From NCBI GenBank assembly GCA_027490465.1, contig JAIXXZ010000107.1:1-64000 (forward strand): a stretch of DNA of 64,000 nt, written 5' to 3'. Made by a program: the position numbers and the translations under genes. The notes under the pieces were generated by a model that saw nothing but the letters and a program-made list of their open reading frames with translations, did not search any database and was not told the DNA's origin. Shown here one piece after another: positions 56,181 to 64,000 of this stretch. This stretch comes from Oxalobacteraceae bacterium. Its GTDB lineage: Bacteria; Pseudomonadota; Gammaproteobacteria; Burkholderiales; Burkholderiaceae_D. Each line of letters opens with the position of its first letter. The stretch's first letter is position 1.

Positions 56181-56443
56181 ACGCGCGCCTCGTGAAAGTT
56201 TTGTGGTTTTTAAATCACTGCTGTTTTCTCAACAGTTTTTCTTTCGCAATGCCTAGAAATCCATAAGTAAAAAGCAATAACAAGGTTAAAGCAAAGCTAC
56301 TAACCCACCTTAGCGCAAAAGCTTACACACATAATTTATTATAATTATTAAAATAATCGCTTGCAAAAGTACTGCCTGAGCTTTTCAGCTACGCCCTTTT
56401 CTGTCATTCCGCCAATGCTTAAGTTTAGATAAAAATAATCATA
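56181..56443. other. AT-rich intergenic region after xthA
   Basis: These 263 bp become strongly AT-rich from about 56210, with runs such as TAATTTATTATAATTATTAAAATAA split around 56334-56357. No gene, terminator or repeat was recognised. The composition change marks the left edge of the second foreign islet. Confidence 0.5.
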
Positions 56444-57151
56444 ATGATCGTAAATACAATCATAGACATAATCGGATACATAATCGCTGGCGTGGTTTAT
56501 TTTTGCCATTTTGCGACTGTCGTGTATTCAATTGTTTGCGTTCAGCTTGCCCCTGCCTGGCTCCTGATTTACAAACCAAGAAAAGTTGGATCCTATATAG
56601 ACACAAAAATTCTTGCGGTTTTTCAGACAAAATATCGTTTTAACGTGAGTGATTTTACAGATTCGCCTCCAACTAAGCACCAGCATGGTTTATTTTTGGG
56701 CTGGCTTTTTTTGCTATCGAGTGTTCATTTTTATTTTTTTACGTCTTTATGGAATTTTGTTGGCTTTGCTTATTTAAGTGGCGGCCTGGTTGTATTGTTC
56801 GTATTTTTTTTATTTAAGTTTCTTCAGGAGTTTCCAGGCCGCAGAGAAATTGCGATCTCTTACTTGAATGAGAACTGGAAAATTGGCATTCTTGTACTCA
56901 CCGTCTTACTCATTCTTGCAAAGATTCTGACGGACATTTGGACTTATGTTTGGGAGTCCGCTCCCTTTCAGTTCGCTTTTAAAACAGCGAAATACGCGAT
57001 TATCGGCACTGTGCTGATTTATAGTTTTTTCTTGATTTCGACTTCCCTCAGATTAGAAAGAGAGGATTTTATTAAGTTTTGTGGACAGATTCATCCGGCC
57101 TTGGCCACCTTCACCACAAACTTCTACAAAATCATCGACGACAAACCCTGA
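56444..57151 (+). CDS. Unknown polytopic membrane protein, AT-rich
   Basis: I do not recognise this 235-residue protein. Hydrophobic segments lie at about 5-42 (probably two helices), 83-102, 104-128, 147-165 and 183-202, giving five or six membrane spans with short loops. The N-terminal half holds a conserved-looking LAPAWLLIYKPRKVGSYID stretch. Base composition is far more AT-rich than that of its neighbours, which suggests recent acquisition. No clear ribosome binding site precedes ATG 56444. No partner gene is adjacent. Confidence 0.65.
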   Translation: MIVNTIIDIIGYIIAGVVYFCHFATVVYSIVCVQLAPAWLLIYKPRKVGSYIDTKILAVFQTKYRFNVSDFTDSPPTKHQHGLFLGWLFLLSSVHFYFFTSLWNFVGFAYLSGGLVVLFVFFLFKFLQEFPGRREIAISYLNENWKIGILVLTVLLILAKILTDIWTYVWESAPFQFAFKTAKYAIIGTVLIYSFFLISTSLRLEREDFIKFCGQIHPALATFTTNFYKIIDDKP

Positions 57152-57276
57152 AGCCTACTAATTGCGGGACGCCATTCAGAAGTGTTAAACAAAAGACTCT
57201 CTCAACACGAGGGACTCAGTCGTTGGTAAGAGTGCAGCGGAGAAAACAGTTTTAACACACCTGAAAAGCTTTCCAG

Positions 57277-58506
57277 TCAACCAAAGAACCAGTAGCACAC
57301 CACTATCGACGCCAGCACCCCAGCCAAATCGGCAAACAGCGCGCATCCCACCGCATGCCGTACCCGCTGTATGCCCACCGACCCGAAATACACTGCCAGC
57401 ACATAAAACGTGGTCTCGGTACTGCCCTGCATCGTCGCTGCCAGCAGCGCAGGGAAACTGTCGACACCTTGCGTGTTCATGGTTTCGATCAGCATGGCGC
57501 GGGCGGCGCTGCCTGAAAACGGTTTGACCAGCGCAGTGGGCAGGGCATCAACGAAGCGCGCATCCCAGCCAGCCCAGAGCACCCCCTCACGAATCAAGTT
57601 CAGCAGAATATCGAGCGCGCCTGACGCGCGCAGCACACCCACGGCACATAACATCGCCACCAGATAAGGCAGCAGATTTTTCGCGACCTCGAAACCTTCG
57701 CGCGCACCAGTGACAAAGGCTTCATAGACGGCCACCTTGCGCAGCATGCCTGCCAGCAGAAATACAAGAATGAGGCCGAACAGCACCGCATTGCCGAGCG
57801 CCGATGAAAGACTGGCCAAGGCAACTGATGAGAGCGTCGACAACAGTGCAATGAAACTTCCGAGCACCAGCGCCGTACCGAGCAGCCATCCAAGCACCAC
57901 CGGATCGCGCCAGCGCAAACGCTGCATGAAGGCCACCGCAAAAAATCCGGCCAGTGTGGAGGCGGACGTCGCCAAAAGAATCGGCAGGAAAACCAGCGTC
58001 GGATCGGGCGCACCCTGCTGCGCGCGATACATGAAAATTGATACCGGCAACAGCGTCAGCGATGATGCATTCAGGACCAGAAAAAGGATTTGCGCATTGC
58101 TGGCGCGCTCGGGCTCGGGATTGAGCGACTGCAGCTCGCGCATCGCTTTCAAGCCTATGGGTGTGGCGGCATTATCAAGACCCAGCGCATTTGCGGTGAA
58201 GTTCATCGTGATCAAACCGAGCGCCGGATGACCTGCGGGCACTTCGGGCATCAGCCGCGCAAACAGCGGTGACAAAAAACGAGCGAGGCGTTCAACGAGT
58301 CCGGCTTTTTCTGCAATCTGCAAAAAACCCAGCCAGAGCGTGAGCGTGCCGAACAATAGAATCATCACTTCGACAGACAGCTTTGCCATCGCAAACAAGC
58401 TCTCGACCATTGCGGCAAATACCGCCGGGTCGCCCACGACCAGCCAGCGCCAGAGTGCGCTGGCGGCAGCGAGAAAAAAGAAGCTTAGCCAGAGAACATT
58501 GAGCAT
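57277..58506 (-). CDS. SpmA-SpmB fusion (nucleoside recognition domain) membrane protein
   Basis: The 409-residue protein joins two nucleoside-recognition/Gate-type domains that are separate SpmA and SpmB in Bacillus. The first half has MNFTANALGLDNAATPIGLKAM, the SpmA signature. The second half has LLPYLVAMLCAVGVLRASGALD and MQGSTETTFYVLAVYFGSVG, the SpmB signature. About ten membrane segments are predicted. A transport or membrane-organisation role is likely; spore formation is not relevant here. It lies 22 bp after ampG on the - strand. Confidence 0.9.
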   Translation of the reverse strand: MLNVLWLSFFFLAAASALWRWLVVGDPAVFAAMVESLFAMAKLSVEVMILLFGTLTLWLGFLQIAEKAGLVERLARFLSPLFARLMPEVPAGHPALGLITMNFTANALGLDNAATPIGLKAMRELQSLNPEPERASNAQILFLVLNASSLTLLPVSIFMYRAQQGAPDPTLVFLPILLATSASTLAGFFAVAFMQRLRWRDPVVLGWLLGTALVLGSFIALLSTLSSVALASLSSALGNAVLFGLILVFLLAGMLRKVAVYEAFVTGAREGFEVAKNLLPYLVAMLCAVGVLRASGALDILLNLIREGVLWAGWDARFVDALPTALVKPFSGSAARAMLIETMNTQGVDSFPALLAATMQGSTETTFYVLAVYFGSVGIQRVRHAVGCALFADLAGVLASIVVCYWFFG

Positions 58507-58528
58507 CGTGGCCTCGCGATCATCCGGC

Positions 58529-59869
58529 TTAGCCGGTCACGCCCTTCGTTTCCTTGGCTTCCTCTGCTTCCTTGATATCGTCCGGCGCAGCAGGCGTATT
58601 CCAGGGGGCGATCTTGGGCAATAGCAGCATGCCGGGCAAAGCCAATGCAAAGCAGATCAGGAAAAATTCGAACCAGCCGGTATGAGCAACAATAAAACCA
58701 GTGAGTGCATTGAAGAAGGTGCGCGGCACCGCTGCGAGACTGGTGAACAACGCAAACTGCGTGGCGGTGTAACGTGAATCAGTGGCAGTCGCAATGTAGG
58801 CAGTAAAAGCTGCTGTACCCAAACCAACCGCAAAAGCTTCCAAGCCAATCACGAAGCCAAGCAGCAATGTGCTCGGCACCTCACCGGGCGCGCCGGCACC
58901 GACTTGGGCAAGCAAGGCAAAACCGAGAATCGCAACTGCCTGCAGCACGCCGAAAATCCAGAGGCCGCGATTGACACCGGTTTTCTCCAGCCATACCGCG
59001 CCCAGAATGCCCCCGGCAAGACTGGCCCACAAGCCTGCGTTCTTGGCAACCAACCCGATCTGCGTGCGCGAAAAACCGAGATCCATGTAAAAGGGCGTGG
59101 CCAATGCGGTGGCCATGGAATCACCCAGCTTGTACAGGAAAATGAACGCCAAAATCATCGCGGCATGCGACCAGCCGCTGCGCTCAATGAATTCCTTGAA
59201 TGGCAGCACGACCGCTTCACGAAGCGTGCGCGGTGGCTCGCCGTAGATGCTGGGCTCGCGTATGAGCAGGGTCGTGAACACGCCGGGCAGCATGAACAGC
59301 GCGGTGATTGAAAACACCACTTGCCAGCTGAGGAAATCCGACAGAATCAGCGAGAGCGAACCGGGTACCAGCGTCGACATTTTGTACGCATTGACGAACA
59401 GTGCGGTACCGGATCCCTGCTCGCGATCGGACAGCATCTCGCGACGATAGGCATCAATGACGATGTCCTGGCTGGCCGACAGAAAAGCGACCAGACCCGC
59501 CAGGAAAACAATAATTGTCAGGTCCGTCACCGGCGAATAAAAACCCATGCTGCCTATCGTGGCCAGCAAGGCAAGCTGCGTAAAAAACATCCAGCCACGC
59601 CGCCGGCCCAGCATAGGAAAGCGGAAGCGATCCATCAGCGGCGACCAGAGGAATTTCCAGGTATAGGGAAAACCGACCAGCGCGAACAGTCCAATGGATT
59701 TCAGATCAACTTGCTCGGCTTTCAGCCATGCGGAGAGCAGGTTGTAGAGAATGAACAGCGGCAGCCCGGACGTAAAACCCAGCATCACGCAAATCAGCAT
59801 GTGCCGAGTGAAGTAGTGCCGCCAGCCGTGAGCAGGCGTCGGCCCAGCTACAGAAGTGTCCTGATTCAT
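58529..59869 (-). CDS. ampG: AmpG-family muropeptide permease (MFS)
   Basis: AmpG imports anhydro-muropeptides for cell-wall recycling. The 446-residue protein has twelve or so membrane segments and the AmpG blocks LGFTSGLPLFILYNLLSAWL, FPYTWKFLWSPLMDR, SASQDIVIDAYRREML and TDSRYTATQFALFTSL. The soluble C-terminal tail is rich in Glu and Lys. It lies 43 bp after metW and before the SpmAB gene, so all may be co-transcribed. Confidence 0.93.
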   Translation of the reverse strand: MNQDTSVAGPTPAHGWRHYFTRHMLICVMLGFTSGLPLFILYNLLSAWLKAEQVDLKSIGLFALVGFPYTWKFLWSPLMDRFRFPMLGRRRGWMFFTQLALLATIGSMGFYSPVTDLTIIVFLAGLVAFLSASQDIVIDAYRREMLSDREQGSGTALFVNAYKMSTLVPGSLSLILSDFLSWQVVFSITALFMLPGVFTTLLIREPSIYGEPPRTLREAVVLPFKEFIERSGWSHAAMILAFIFLYKLGDSMATALATPFYMDLGFSRTQIGLVAKNAGLWASLAGGILGAVWLEKTGVNRGLWIFGVLQAVAILGFALLAQVGAGAPGEVPSTLLLGFVIGLEAFAVGLGTAAFTAYIATATDSRYTATQFALFTSLAAVPRTFFNALTGFIVAHTGWFEFFLICFALALPGMLLLPKIAPWNTPAAPDDIKEAEEAKETKGVTG

Positions 59870-59912
59870 GCGTCGTCTTTAAAGGAAAGCGGGGGTGTCC
59901 GAGAGGACGGTA

Positions 59913-60518
59913 TCATCGTTTGCGAAGACGAAAAACGGCGAGGCTGCCGCGCCAGTTCGGGAGAAAAGTGACCGGCGTTCCATCGTCACGCAGTGCGACG
60001 CACTCAAGTACTTCGAGACCGACTTCGTCAGCAAGTTCCTCAAAATCACTAATCGTTGCACAGCGCAGATTCGGCGTGTCGTACCATGCATGCGGCAGGC
60101 TCTCGGAGACGGGCATACGGCCCGTCAGCAGTGCTACGCGATGCGGCCAGTGCGCAAAATTGGGGAAAGAGACAATCGCTTCGCTGCCTACGCGCGTAAT
60201 ATCACGCAACACACCTTCGACGTTTTTCATCATCTGCAACGCCGACAGACACAAGACCGTGTCAAACGCATTATCGGCAAACATCGCCAGACCGCCTTCC
60301 ATATCCTGCTGAATCACCGAGACGCCGCGTTGCACGCAGCGAGGGATGTAGGCATCATCAATTTCAACGCCATAGCCGCTGCAATGTTTGTCGACCTGAA
60401 GGTATTCAAGCATGGCGCCGTCACCGCAACCCAAATCCAGCACGCGCGATGCGGGTGCTACCCAATGCGCGATGAAAGCGAGGTCGGCACGCAGGCCCGC
60501 GAAGCGCTGCGTAATCAT
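59913..60518 (-). CDS. metW: Methionine biosynthesis protein MetW
   Basis: MetW is a class I methyltransferase-like partner needed for full MetX activity in many proteobacteria. The 201-residue protein has the SAM-binding loop [15 protein letters not shown], then [15 protein letters not shown], the [16 protein letters not shown] stretch and [18 protein letters not shown], all typical of MetW. Its ATG overlaps the metX stop by 4 bp (ATGA). The metX-metW unit lies under control of the upstream riboswitch. Confidence 0.95.
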   Translation of the reverse strand: MITQRFAGLRADLAFIAHWVAPASRVLDLGCGDGAMLEYLQVDKHCSGYGVEIDDAYIPRCVQRGVSVIQQDMEGGLAMFADNAFDTVLCLSALQMMKNVEGVLRDITRVGSEAIVSFPNFAHWPHRVALLTGRMPVSESLPHAWYDTPNLRCATISDFEELADEVGLEVLECVALRDDGTPVTFLPNWRGSLAVFRLRKR

Positions 60519-61675
60519 GCGGCCTCTCTTTGCGCAGCGAGCGGCTGCACCGACAATCCCTGCCAAATCCTGTCGTAATAGGAGCGTACTACCGCCATGT
60601 AGCGTGGGTCATCGAGCAAAAAAGCATCGTGGCCGTGCGGTGCATCGATTTCGGCATAGGTAACGCGTCGGTCATTCTTGACCAGCGCCTGCACAATCTC
60701 GCGACTGCGCTCTGGCGCAAATCGCCAATCCGTCATAAAGGAGACCAGCAGAAATTCTGCCTGCGTATTGGCCAATGCCGCAGAAAGATCGCCGTTGAAC
60801 GTGCGTGCCGGATCGAAGTAATCCAGTGCCTTGGTAATCAGAAGATAGGTGTTGGCGTCGAAGTACTCGGAAAACTTGTCACCCTGATAGCGCAAATAGG
60901 ACTCGATCTCGAAATCGATGCCATAGCCAAACTGATAGTCATCACCACGCAAATCACGACCGAATTTTTCAGCCATATCGTCGTCGGACAAATAGGTGAT
61001 GTGACCAATCATGCGCGCCACACGAAGACCACGCTTGGGCACGACGCCATGGGCATAAAAATCGCCGTCATGAAAATCCGGATCGGTGAGTATGGCCTGA
61101 CGCGCGACATCATTGAAGGCGATGTTCTGCGCGCTTAGCTTGGGTGTGGAAGCAATCACCAGACAATGCGCCACACGTGTCGGATACAGCATGCTCCAGG
61201 CCAGTGCCTGCATGCCACCGAGCGACCCGCCCATCACGGCGGCAAACTGGCGTATGCCCAGCGCATCTGCCAGCCGCGCCTGTGCGTGTACCCAGTCTTC
61301 AACCGTCACAACAGGAAAAGACGCGCCATACGGTTTGCCGGTAGCTGGATTGGTGTGCATCGGACCGGTGGAGCCGAAGCAGGAACCAGGATTGTTGACG
61401 CCGATGACAAAGAAGCGATCGGTATCCAGCGCCTTGCCGGGGCCGACCATGTTGTCCCACCAGCCGGTACTTTTGGGCTGACCTTCGTATACGCCGGCTA
61501 CGTGATGCGAGGCATTGAGCGCATGACAAACCAGTACGGCATTGGAAGCATTGGCATTGAGCGTGCCGTAGGTTTCATAGACCAGCGTGTAATCGGACAG
61601 CGTGGCGCCACTTTGCAGCGGTAACGGCTGCTTGAAGTGCATGGACTGTGGGGTAACAACGCCGATGGATTTCAT
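60515..61675 (-). CDS. metX: Homoserine O-acyltransferase MetX (probably succinyl type)
   Basis: MetX acylates homoserine, the committed step to methionine. The 386-residue alpha/beta-hydrolase has [13 protein letters not shown], nucleophile Ser151 in MGGSLGGMQ, Asp316 in SFMTDWRF and His349 in PHGHDAF. Betaproteobacterial enzymes coupled to MetW often use succinyl-CoA; acetyl-CoA cannot be excluded from sequence alone. Transcription passes a SAM-II-type riboswitch and a terminator hairpin ending just before the ATG. No clear ribosome binding site lies between that hairpin and the start. Confidence 0.95.
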   Translation of the reverse strand: MKSIGVVTPQSMHFKQPLPLQSGATLSDYTLVYETYGTLNANASNAVLVCHALNASHHVAGVYEGQPKSTGWWDNMVGPGKALDTDRFFVIGVNNPGSCFGSTGPMHTNPATGKPYGASFPVVTVEDWVHAQARLADALGIRQFAAVMGGSLGGMQALAWSMLYPTRVAHCLVIASTPKLSAQNIAFNDVARQAILTDPDFHDGDFYAHGVVPKRGLRVARMIGHITYLSDDDMAEKFGRDLRGDDYQFGYGIDFEIESYLRYQGDKFSEYFDANTYLLITKALDYFDPARTFNGDLSAALANTQAEFLLVSFMTDWRFAPERSREIVQALVKNDRRVTYAEIDAPHGHDAFLLDDPRYMAVVRSYYDRIWQGLSVQPLAAQREAA

Positions 61676-61689
61676 CTGGAACCGAAAAT

Positions 61690-61722
61690 AAAAAAGCCCG
61701 AAAGCATTTGGCTGGTCGGGCT
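61690..61722 (-). terminator. Intrinsic terminator in the metX leader
   Basis: On the - strand AGCCCGA and TCGGGCT form a 7-bp stem followed directly by TTTTTT. It lies between the SAM-II aptamer and the metX ATG (61675), so it terminates before the gene and is most likely the expression platform of the riboswitch. Confidence 0.88.
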
Positions 61723-61744
61723 GGATTCGGAGAGTCGATTCGAG

Positions 61745-61808
61745 CTCGCTTTAGCCGTATTTGTCAGGGAACGTCCCTTGCGCCCGCAAGCTAAGGTCAA
61801 ATCGGCGC
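61745..61808 (-). ncRNA. SAM-II-type riboswitch aptamer upstream of metX
   Basis: On the - strand P1 is GCGCC (61808-61804) pairing with GGCGC (61784-61780). The loop begins GATTTGACC (61803-61795) and continues TTAGCTTGC. The 3' part is GACAAATACGGCTAAAG (61765-61749). Remembered SAM-II sequences have the same order: P1, GAUUURACC, P1', then GAUAAAU..GCUAAA. AGCT in the loop can pair with GGCT to form the pseudoknot. A small extra hairpin (AGGGA/TCCCT, 61778-61766) is inserted in the linker. The position before metX fits the class. Confidence 0.82.
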
Positions 61809-61817
61809 ATGTGCGCA

Positions 61818-61846
61818 AGGATAGCGAAGTCGAGGCTCAGCGTCAA
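61818..61846 (-). promoter_or_regulatory. Sigma70 promoter of the metX leader
   Basis: On the - strand TTGACG (61846-61841) and TATCCT (61823-61818) are 17 bp apart. The expected start near 61811 puts the aptamer within the first few nucleotides of the transcript. Confidence 0.7.
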
Positions 61847-61956
61847 ACGCGGTGGCGAGCTTCATGGATTCTGGCGCTTGATGGGCTGAGAATGATGCGG
61901 GCTGCGGATGTTGCGGATCATGCCGCATAGCCCAATGCCGGCGAACAGGATAGCGA

Positions 61957-63708
61957 CTACAACACGCGCAAGCGCTCCACGGCCTCCGCAATCGCTGCGG
62001 GCTCGTAGTTGCGCAAAATTCTCTTCACATGTGGCTCGAGCAAGGCGATATCGCTATTGAGAATTTCCTGTTTCACCGACAGCAGCTGCGCCGGATGCAT
62101 TGAAAATTCGCGCAGACCCAGTCCGAGCAGCAGTCGGGTAAGTTTGATGTCACCCGCAATCTCGCCGCAGACGGCGACCGGAACGCCCGCTTTTGTACCA
62201 GCGGAGATTGTCATGGCCAGCAGTTGCAGCACGGCGGGATGCAGCGGATTGTAGAGATGCGCCACTTCATGATCGACACGATCAATCGCCAGCGTGTACT
62301 GAATCAGGTCGTTGGTACCTATCGAGAGAAAATCCAGTCGCTTGATGAAGAGCGGCAGTGTGAGCGCTGCCGCCGGGATTTCAATCATGGCGCCAACCGG
62401 TATCTGCGTATCGAATTTCTTTTTTGCGTCACGTAACTGCGTCTTTGCCTGCTCTATGAGCAACAAGGTCTGATCAATTTCGAACGCATGCGCGAGCATG
62501 GGAATGAGCAGATTGATGGGTCCATAGGCCGACGCACGCAAAATCGCGCGTAGCTGCGTGAGGAACATCTGCGGCTCGGCCAGGCAGTAGCGTATCGCCC
62601 GCAAACCGAGCGCCGGGTTGAGCGCGGTTTCCTCGTCTTTGTCGAGCGGCTTGTCAGCACCGACATCCAGCGTCCTGATGGTGACAGGTCTGCCCTTCAT
62701 CGCTATAACGGCCTTGCGATAGGACTCGAACTGCTCGTCCTCGGAGGGCAGCTTGGCTGCATGGCCCGTGCGACCCATGAACAGAAATTCGGAACGAAAC
62801 AATCCGACACCGACCGCGCCGGCATCCAGTGCGCCGCCACAGTCTTCTGGCAATTCGATATTGGCCAGCAGATGAATGTGGGTGCCATCACGCGTGACCG
62901 CAGGCGTCTTGCGCAGCTTGCCGAGTTTTTTACGTTCACGAATGAGCTGATTCTGACTCTCGCGGTACTGCTCCAGCACAATGGGCGCGGGGTCGACAAT
63001 GACGATACCGGCGTCTCCATCGATGATGAGCCAATCATCTTCGGCGATGAGGGCAGACGCATTCGCCATGCCGACTGCGGCGGGTATATCGAGGCTGCGA
63101 GCAACGATGGCCGTGTGGGAGTTTTGACCGCCAAGATCGGTGACAAAACCAACGAAGGTGCGATCGCGGAACTGCAGCATGTCCGCCGGCGAGATATCGT
63201 GCGCAACGATGATCATTTGCGCACTTGTGCCGTCACTCGACGATGGCGCCGGCAATGAACCGGCACTACCGGTCAGTCGCTTGAGTATGCGTTCGCCTAC
63301 TTGCAGGATGTCATTCTTGCGTTCACGCAGATAATCATCCTCGATCTCGTCGAATTGGGCCGACAATTCATCAATCTGCGTCAGCAGCGCCCACTCGGCG
63401 TTGTAATGGCGACTGCGGATGATCTTGAGCGGATGTTCGGCAATGATGGGATCCGCCAGAATGAGCGCGTGCACATCGATGAAAGCCGCCAGCTCTGATG
63501 GGGCATCGGGCGGCAGATCGCGCCGAACAGCCTGCAACTCCTGATTGACCGCATTGATCGCGTGAGTCAGGCGAGCCACTTCGGCTTCGACTTTTTCTTC
63601 CGCAACCAGATAGTGCTTGACGTCCCGTGCTGCTGGCCTCAACAGGTGCGCGCGGCCAATCGCAATGCCACGCGATACCGGAATGCCATGCAGGGTGAAG
63701 GAAGCCAT
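61957..63708 (-). CDS. ptsI: Phosphoenolpyruvate-protein phosphotransferase (enzyme I)
   Basis: Enzyme I takes phosphate from PEP and passes it to HPr. The 583-residue protein has the phospho-histidine motif GGQNSHTAIVARS (His198), the PEP-binding LFRSEFLFMGR, RTLDVGADKPL, GAMIEIPAA and the C-terminal FLSIGTNDLIQYTLAIDR with GVPVAVCGE. Length is normal. It follows ptsH by 58 bp. In Burkholderiales this pair usually works with regulatory EIIA proteins rather than sugar transport. Confidence 0.98.
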   Translation of the reverse strand: MASFTLHGIPVSRGIAIGRAHLLRPAARDVKHYLVAEEKVEAEVARLTHAINAVNQELQAVRRDLPPDAPSELAAFIDVHALILADPIIAEHPLKIIRSRHYNAEWALLTQIDELSAQFDEIEDDYLRERKNDILQVGERILKRLTGSAGSLPAPSSSDGTSAQMIIVAHDISPADMLQFRDRTFVGFVTDLGGQNSHTAIVARSLDIPAAVGMANASALIAEDDWLIIDGDAGIVIVDPAPIVLEQYRESQNQLIRERKKLGKLRKTPAVTRDGTHIHLLANIELPEDCGGALDAGAVGVGLFRSEFLFMGRTGHAAKLPSEDEQFESYRKAVIAMKGRPVTIRTLDVGADKPLDKDEETALNPALGLRAIRYCLAEPQMFLTQLRAILRASAYGPINLLIPMLAHAFEIDQTLLLIEQAKTQLRDAKKKFDTQIPVGAMIEIPAAALTLPLFIKRLDFLSIGTNDLIQYTLAIDRVDHEVAHLYNPLHPAVLQLLAMTISAGTKAGVPVAVCGEIAGDIKLTRLLLGLGLREFSMHPAQLLSVKQEILNSDIALLEPHVKRILRNYEPAAIAEAVERLRVL

Positions 63709-63766
63709 CAGTTCGTCAATTCATCAAAAGTCATGGAAGCGCACAGCCTTGCACCGCAAAACTTGC

Positions 63767-64000
63767 CTATTCACTTTCGCCGAAACGCGCCTCAATAAGT
63801 CGCACCAGCGAGTCGAAGCAATCCTGTTCGTCGGGACCCTCTGCTTCCAGGGTAACGACTGTACCTTTGCCTGCTGCCAGCATCATGACACCCATGATGG
63901 ATTTTGCATTCACCCGGCGCTGATTGCGGGTCATCCAGACCTCGCTCTGATATTTGGCGGCGAGCTGGGTGAGCTTGGCTGATGCGCGCGCATGAAGACC
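63767..64000 (-). CDS. ptsH: HPr phosphocarrier protein (partial, N-terminus outside window)
   Basis: The visible 77 residues begin inside the phosphorylation motif GLHARAS, with the active-site His, and run to the TAG stop at 63767-63769. NAKSIMGVMMLAAGKGT follows, which contains the regulatory-serine region; the C-terminal helix DCFDSLVRLIEARF is complete. About ten N-terminal residues lie beyond the window edge. It is upstream of ptsI on the - strand. Confidence 0.95.
   Translation of the reverse strand, partial: GLHARASAKLTQLAAKYQSEVWMTRNQRRVNAKSIMGVMMLAAGKGTVVTLEAEGPDEQDCFDSLVRLIEARFGESE

Noticed and set aside
61797-61991. 64-codon ORF on the - strand between ptsI and metX
   Set aside because: It overlaps the metX promoter and the first part of the SAM-II aptamer, has no recognisable features, and is better explained by those elements.

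Overview
The window reads as one chromosomal stretch of a betaproteobacterium of the order Burkholderiales, most like the Oxalobacteraceae. This is inferred from gene content and order: DUF484-xerC-cobW-dksA-...-hslVU, argB next to a HAD pyrimidine nucleotidase and slmA, dacA-ybeD-lipB-lipA, rlpA-rodA-mrdA-mreDCB facing gatCAB, and metXW next to ptsHI. It is almost entirely housekeeping sequence of moderate GC. Two small AT-rich islets flank pyrE-xthA. No rRNA, tRNA, CRISPR array or intact transposase gene was seen.

Layout. 1-9950 (+): a YoeB-like toxin, DUF484, xerC, a His-rich CobW GTPase, dksA, a small secreted protein with a ZnuD-like TonB receptor, a STAS protein, hslV-hslU and a 51-residue basic protein. 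9976-21194 (-): a complete type II secretion operon, transcribed gspG-H-I-J-K-L-M-N-D-E-F-C. 21408-24087 (-): rhodanese-grxC-secB-SH3-gpsA, divergent from gpmA-envC-ctp (+). 27860-35774: moeB, slmA, HAD nucleotidase and argB, a CWC protein, birA-coaX-SPOR, a VanZ-like protein, ferredoxin and an alpha/beta hydrolase. 35954-38993 (+): dacA-ybeD-lipB-lipA. 39027-41630 (-): a TlpA-like thioredoxin and yraN-diaA-dolP, divergent from rsmI. 42630-49475 (-): the rod-shape operon mreB-mreC-mreD-mrdA-rodA-rlpA. 49732-53129 (+): gatC-gatA-gatB. 53130-57276: accessory islets around pyrE and xthA. 57277-64000 (-): an SpmAB fusion, ampG, metX-metW behind a riboswitch, ptsI and a partial ptsH.

Systems. Cell-wall functions are concentrated here: the elongasome, dacA, envC, ctp, slmA, ampG, rlpA and the dolP cluster. 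Envelope traffic is covered by the T2SS, secB and the TonB receptor. Cofactor pathways include lipoate (lipB/lipA), CoA (coaX) and biotin transfer (birA).

The signals that ordinary gene calling would miss are four. First, a SAM-II-type riboswitch with its own promoter and an intrinsic terminator lies in front of metX. Second, a family of three 132-bp MITE-like elements of identical length with terminal inverted repeats sits at 13320-13451, 35760-35891 and 41081-41212. Third, a 9-bp tandem repeat fills the gatA-gatB junction and stays open in the gatB frame. Fourth, a YoeB-like toxin has lost the expected catalytic glutamate. All assignments come from reading the sequence and from memory of the families; no database search was run.
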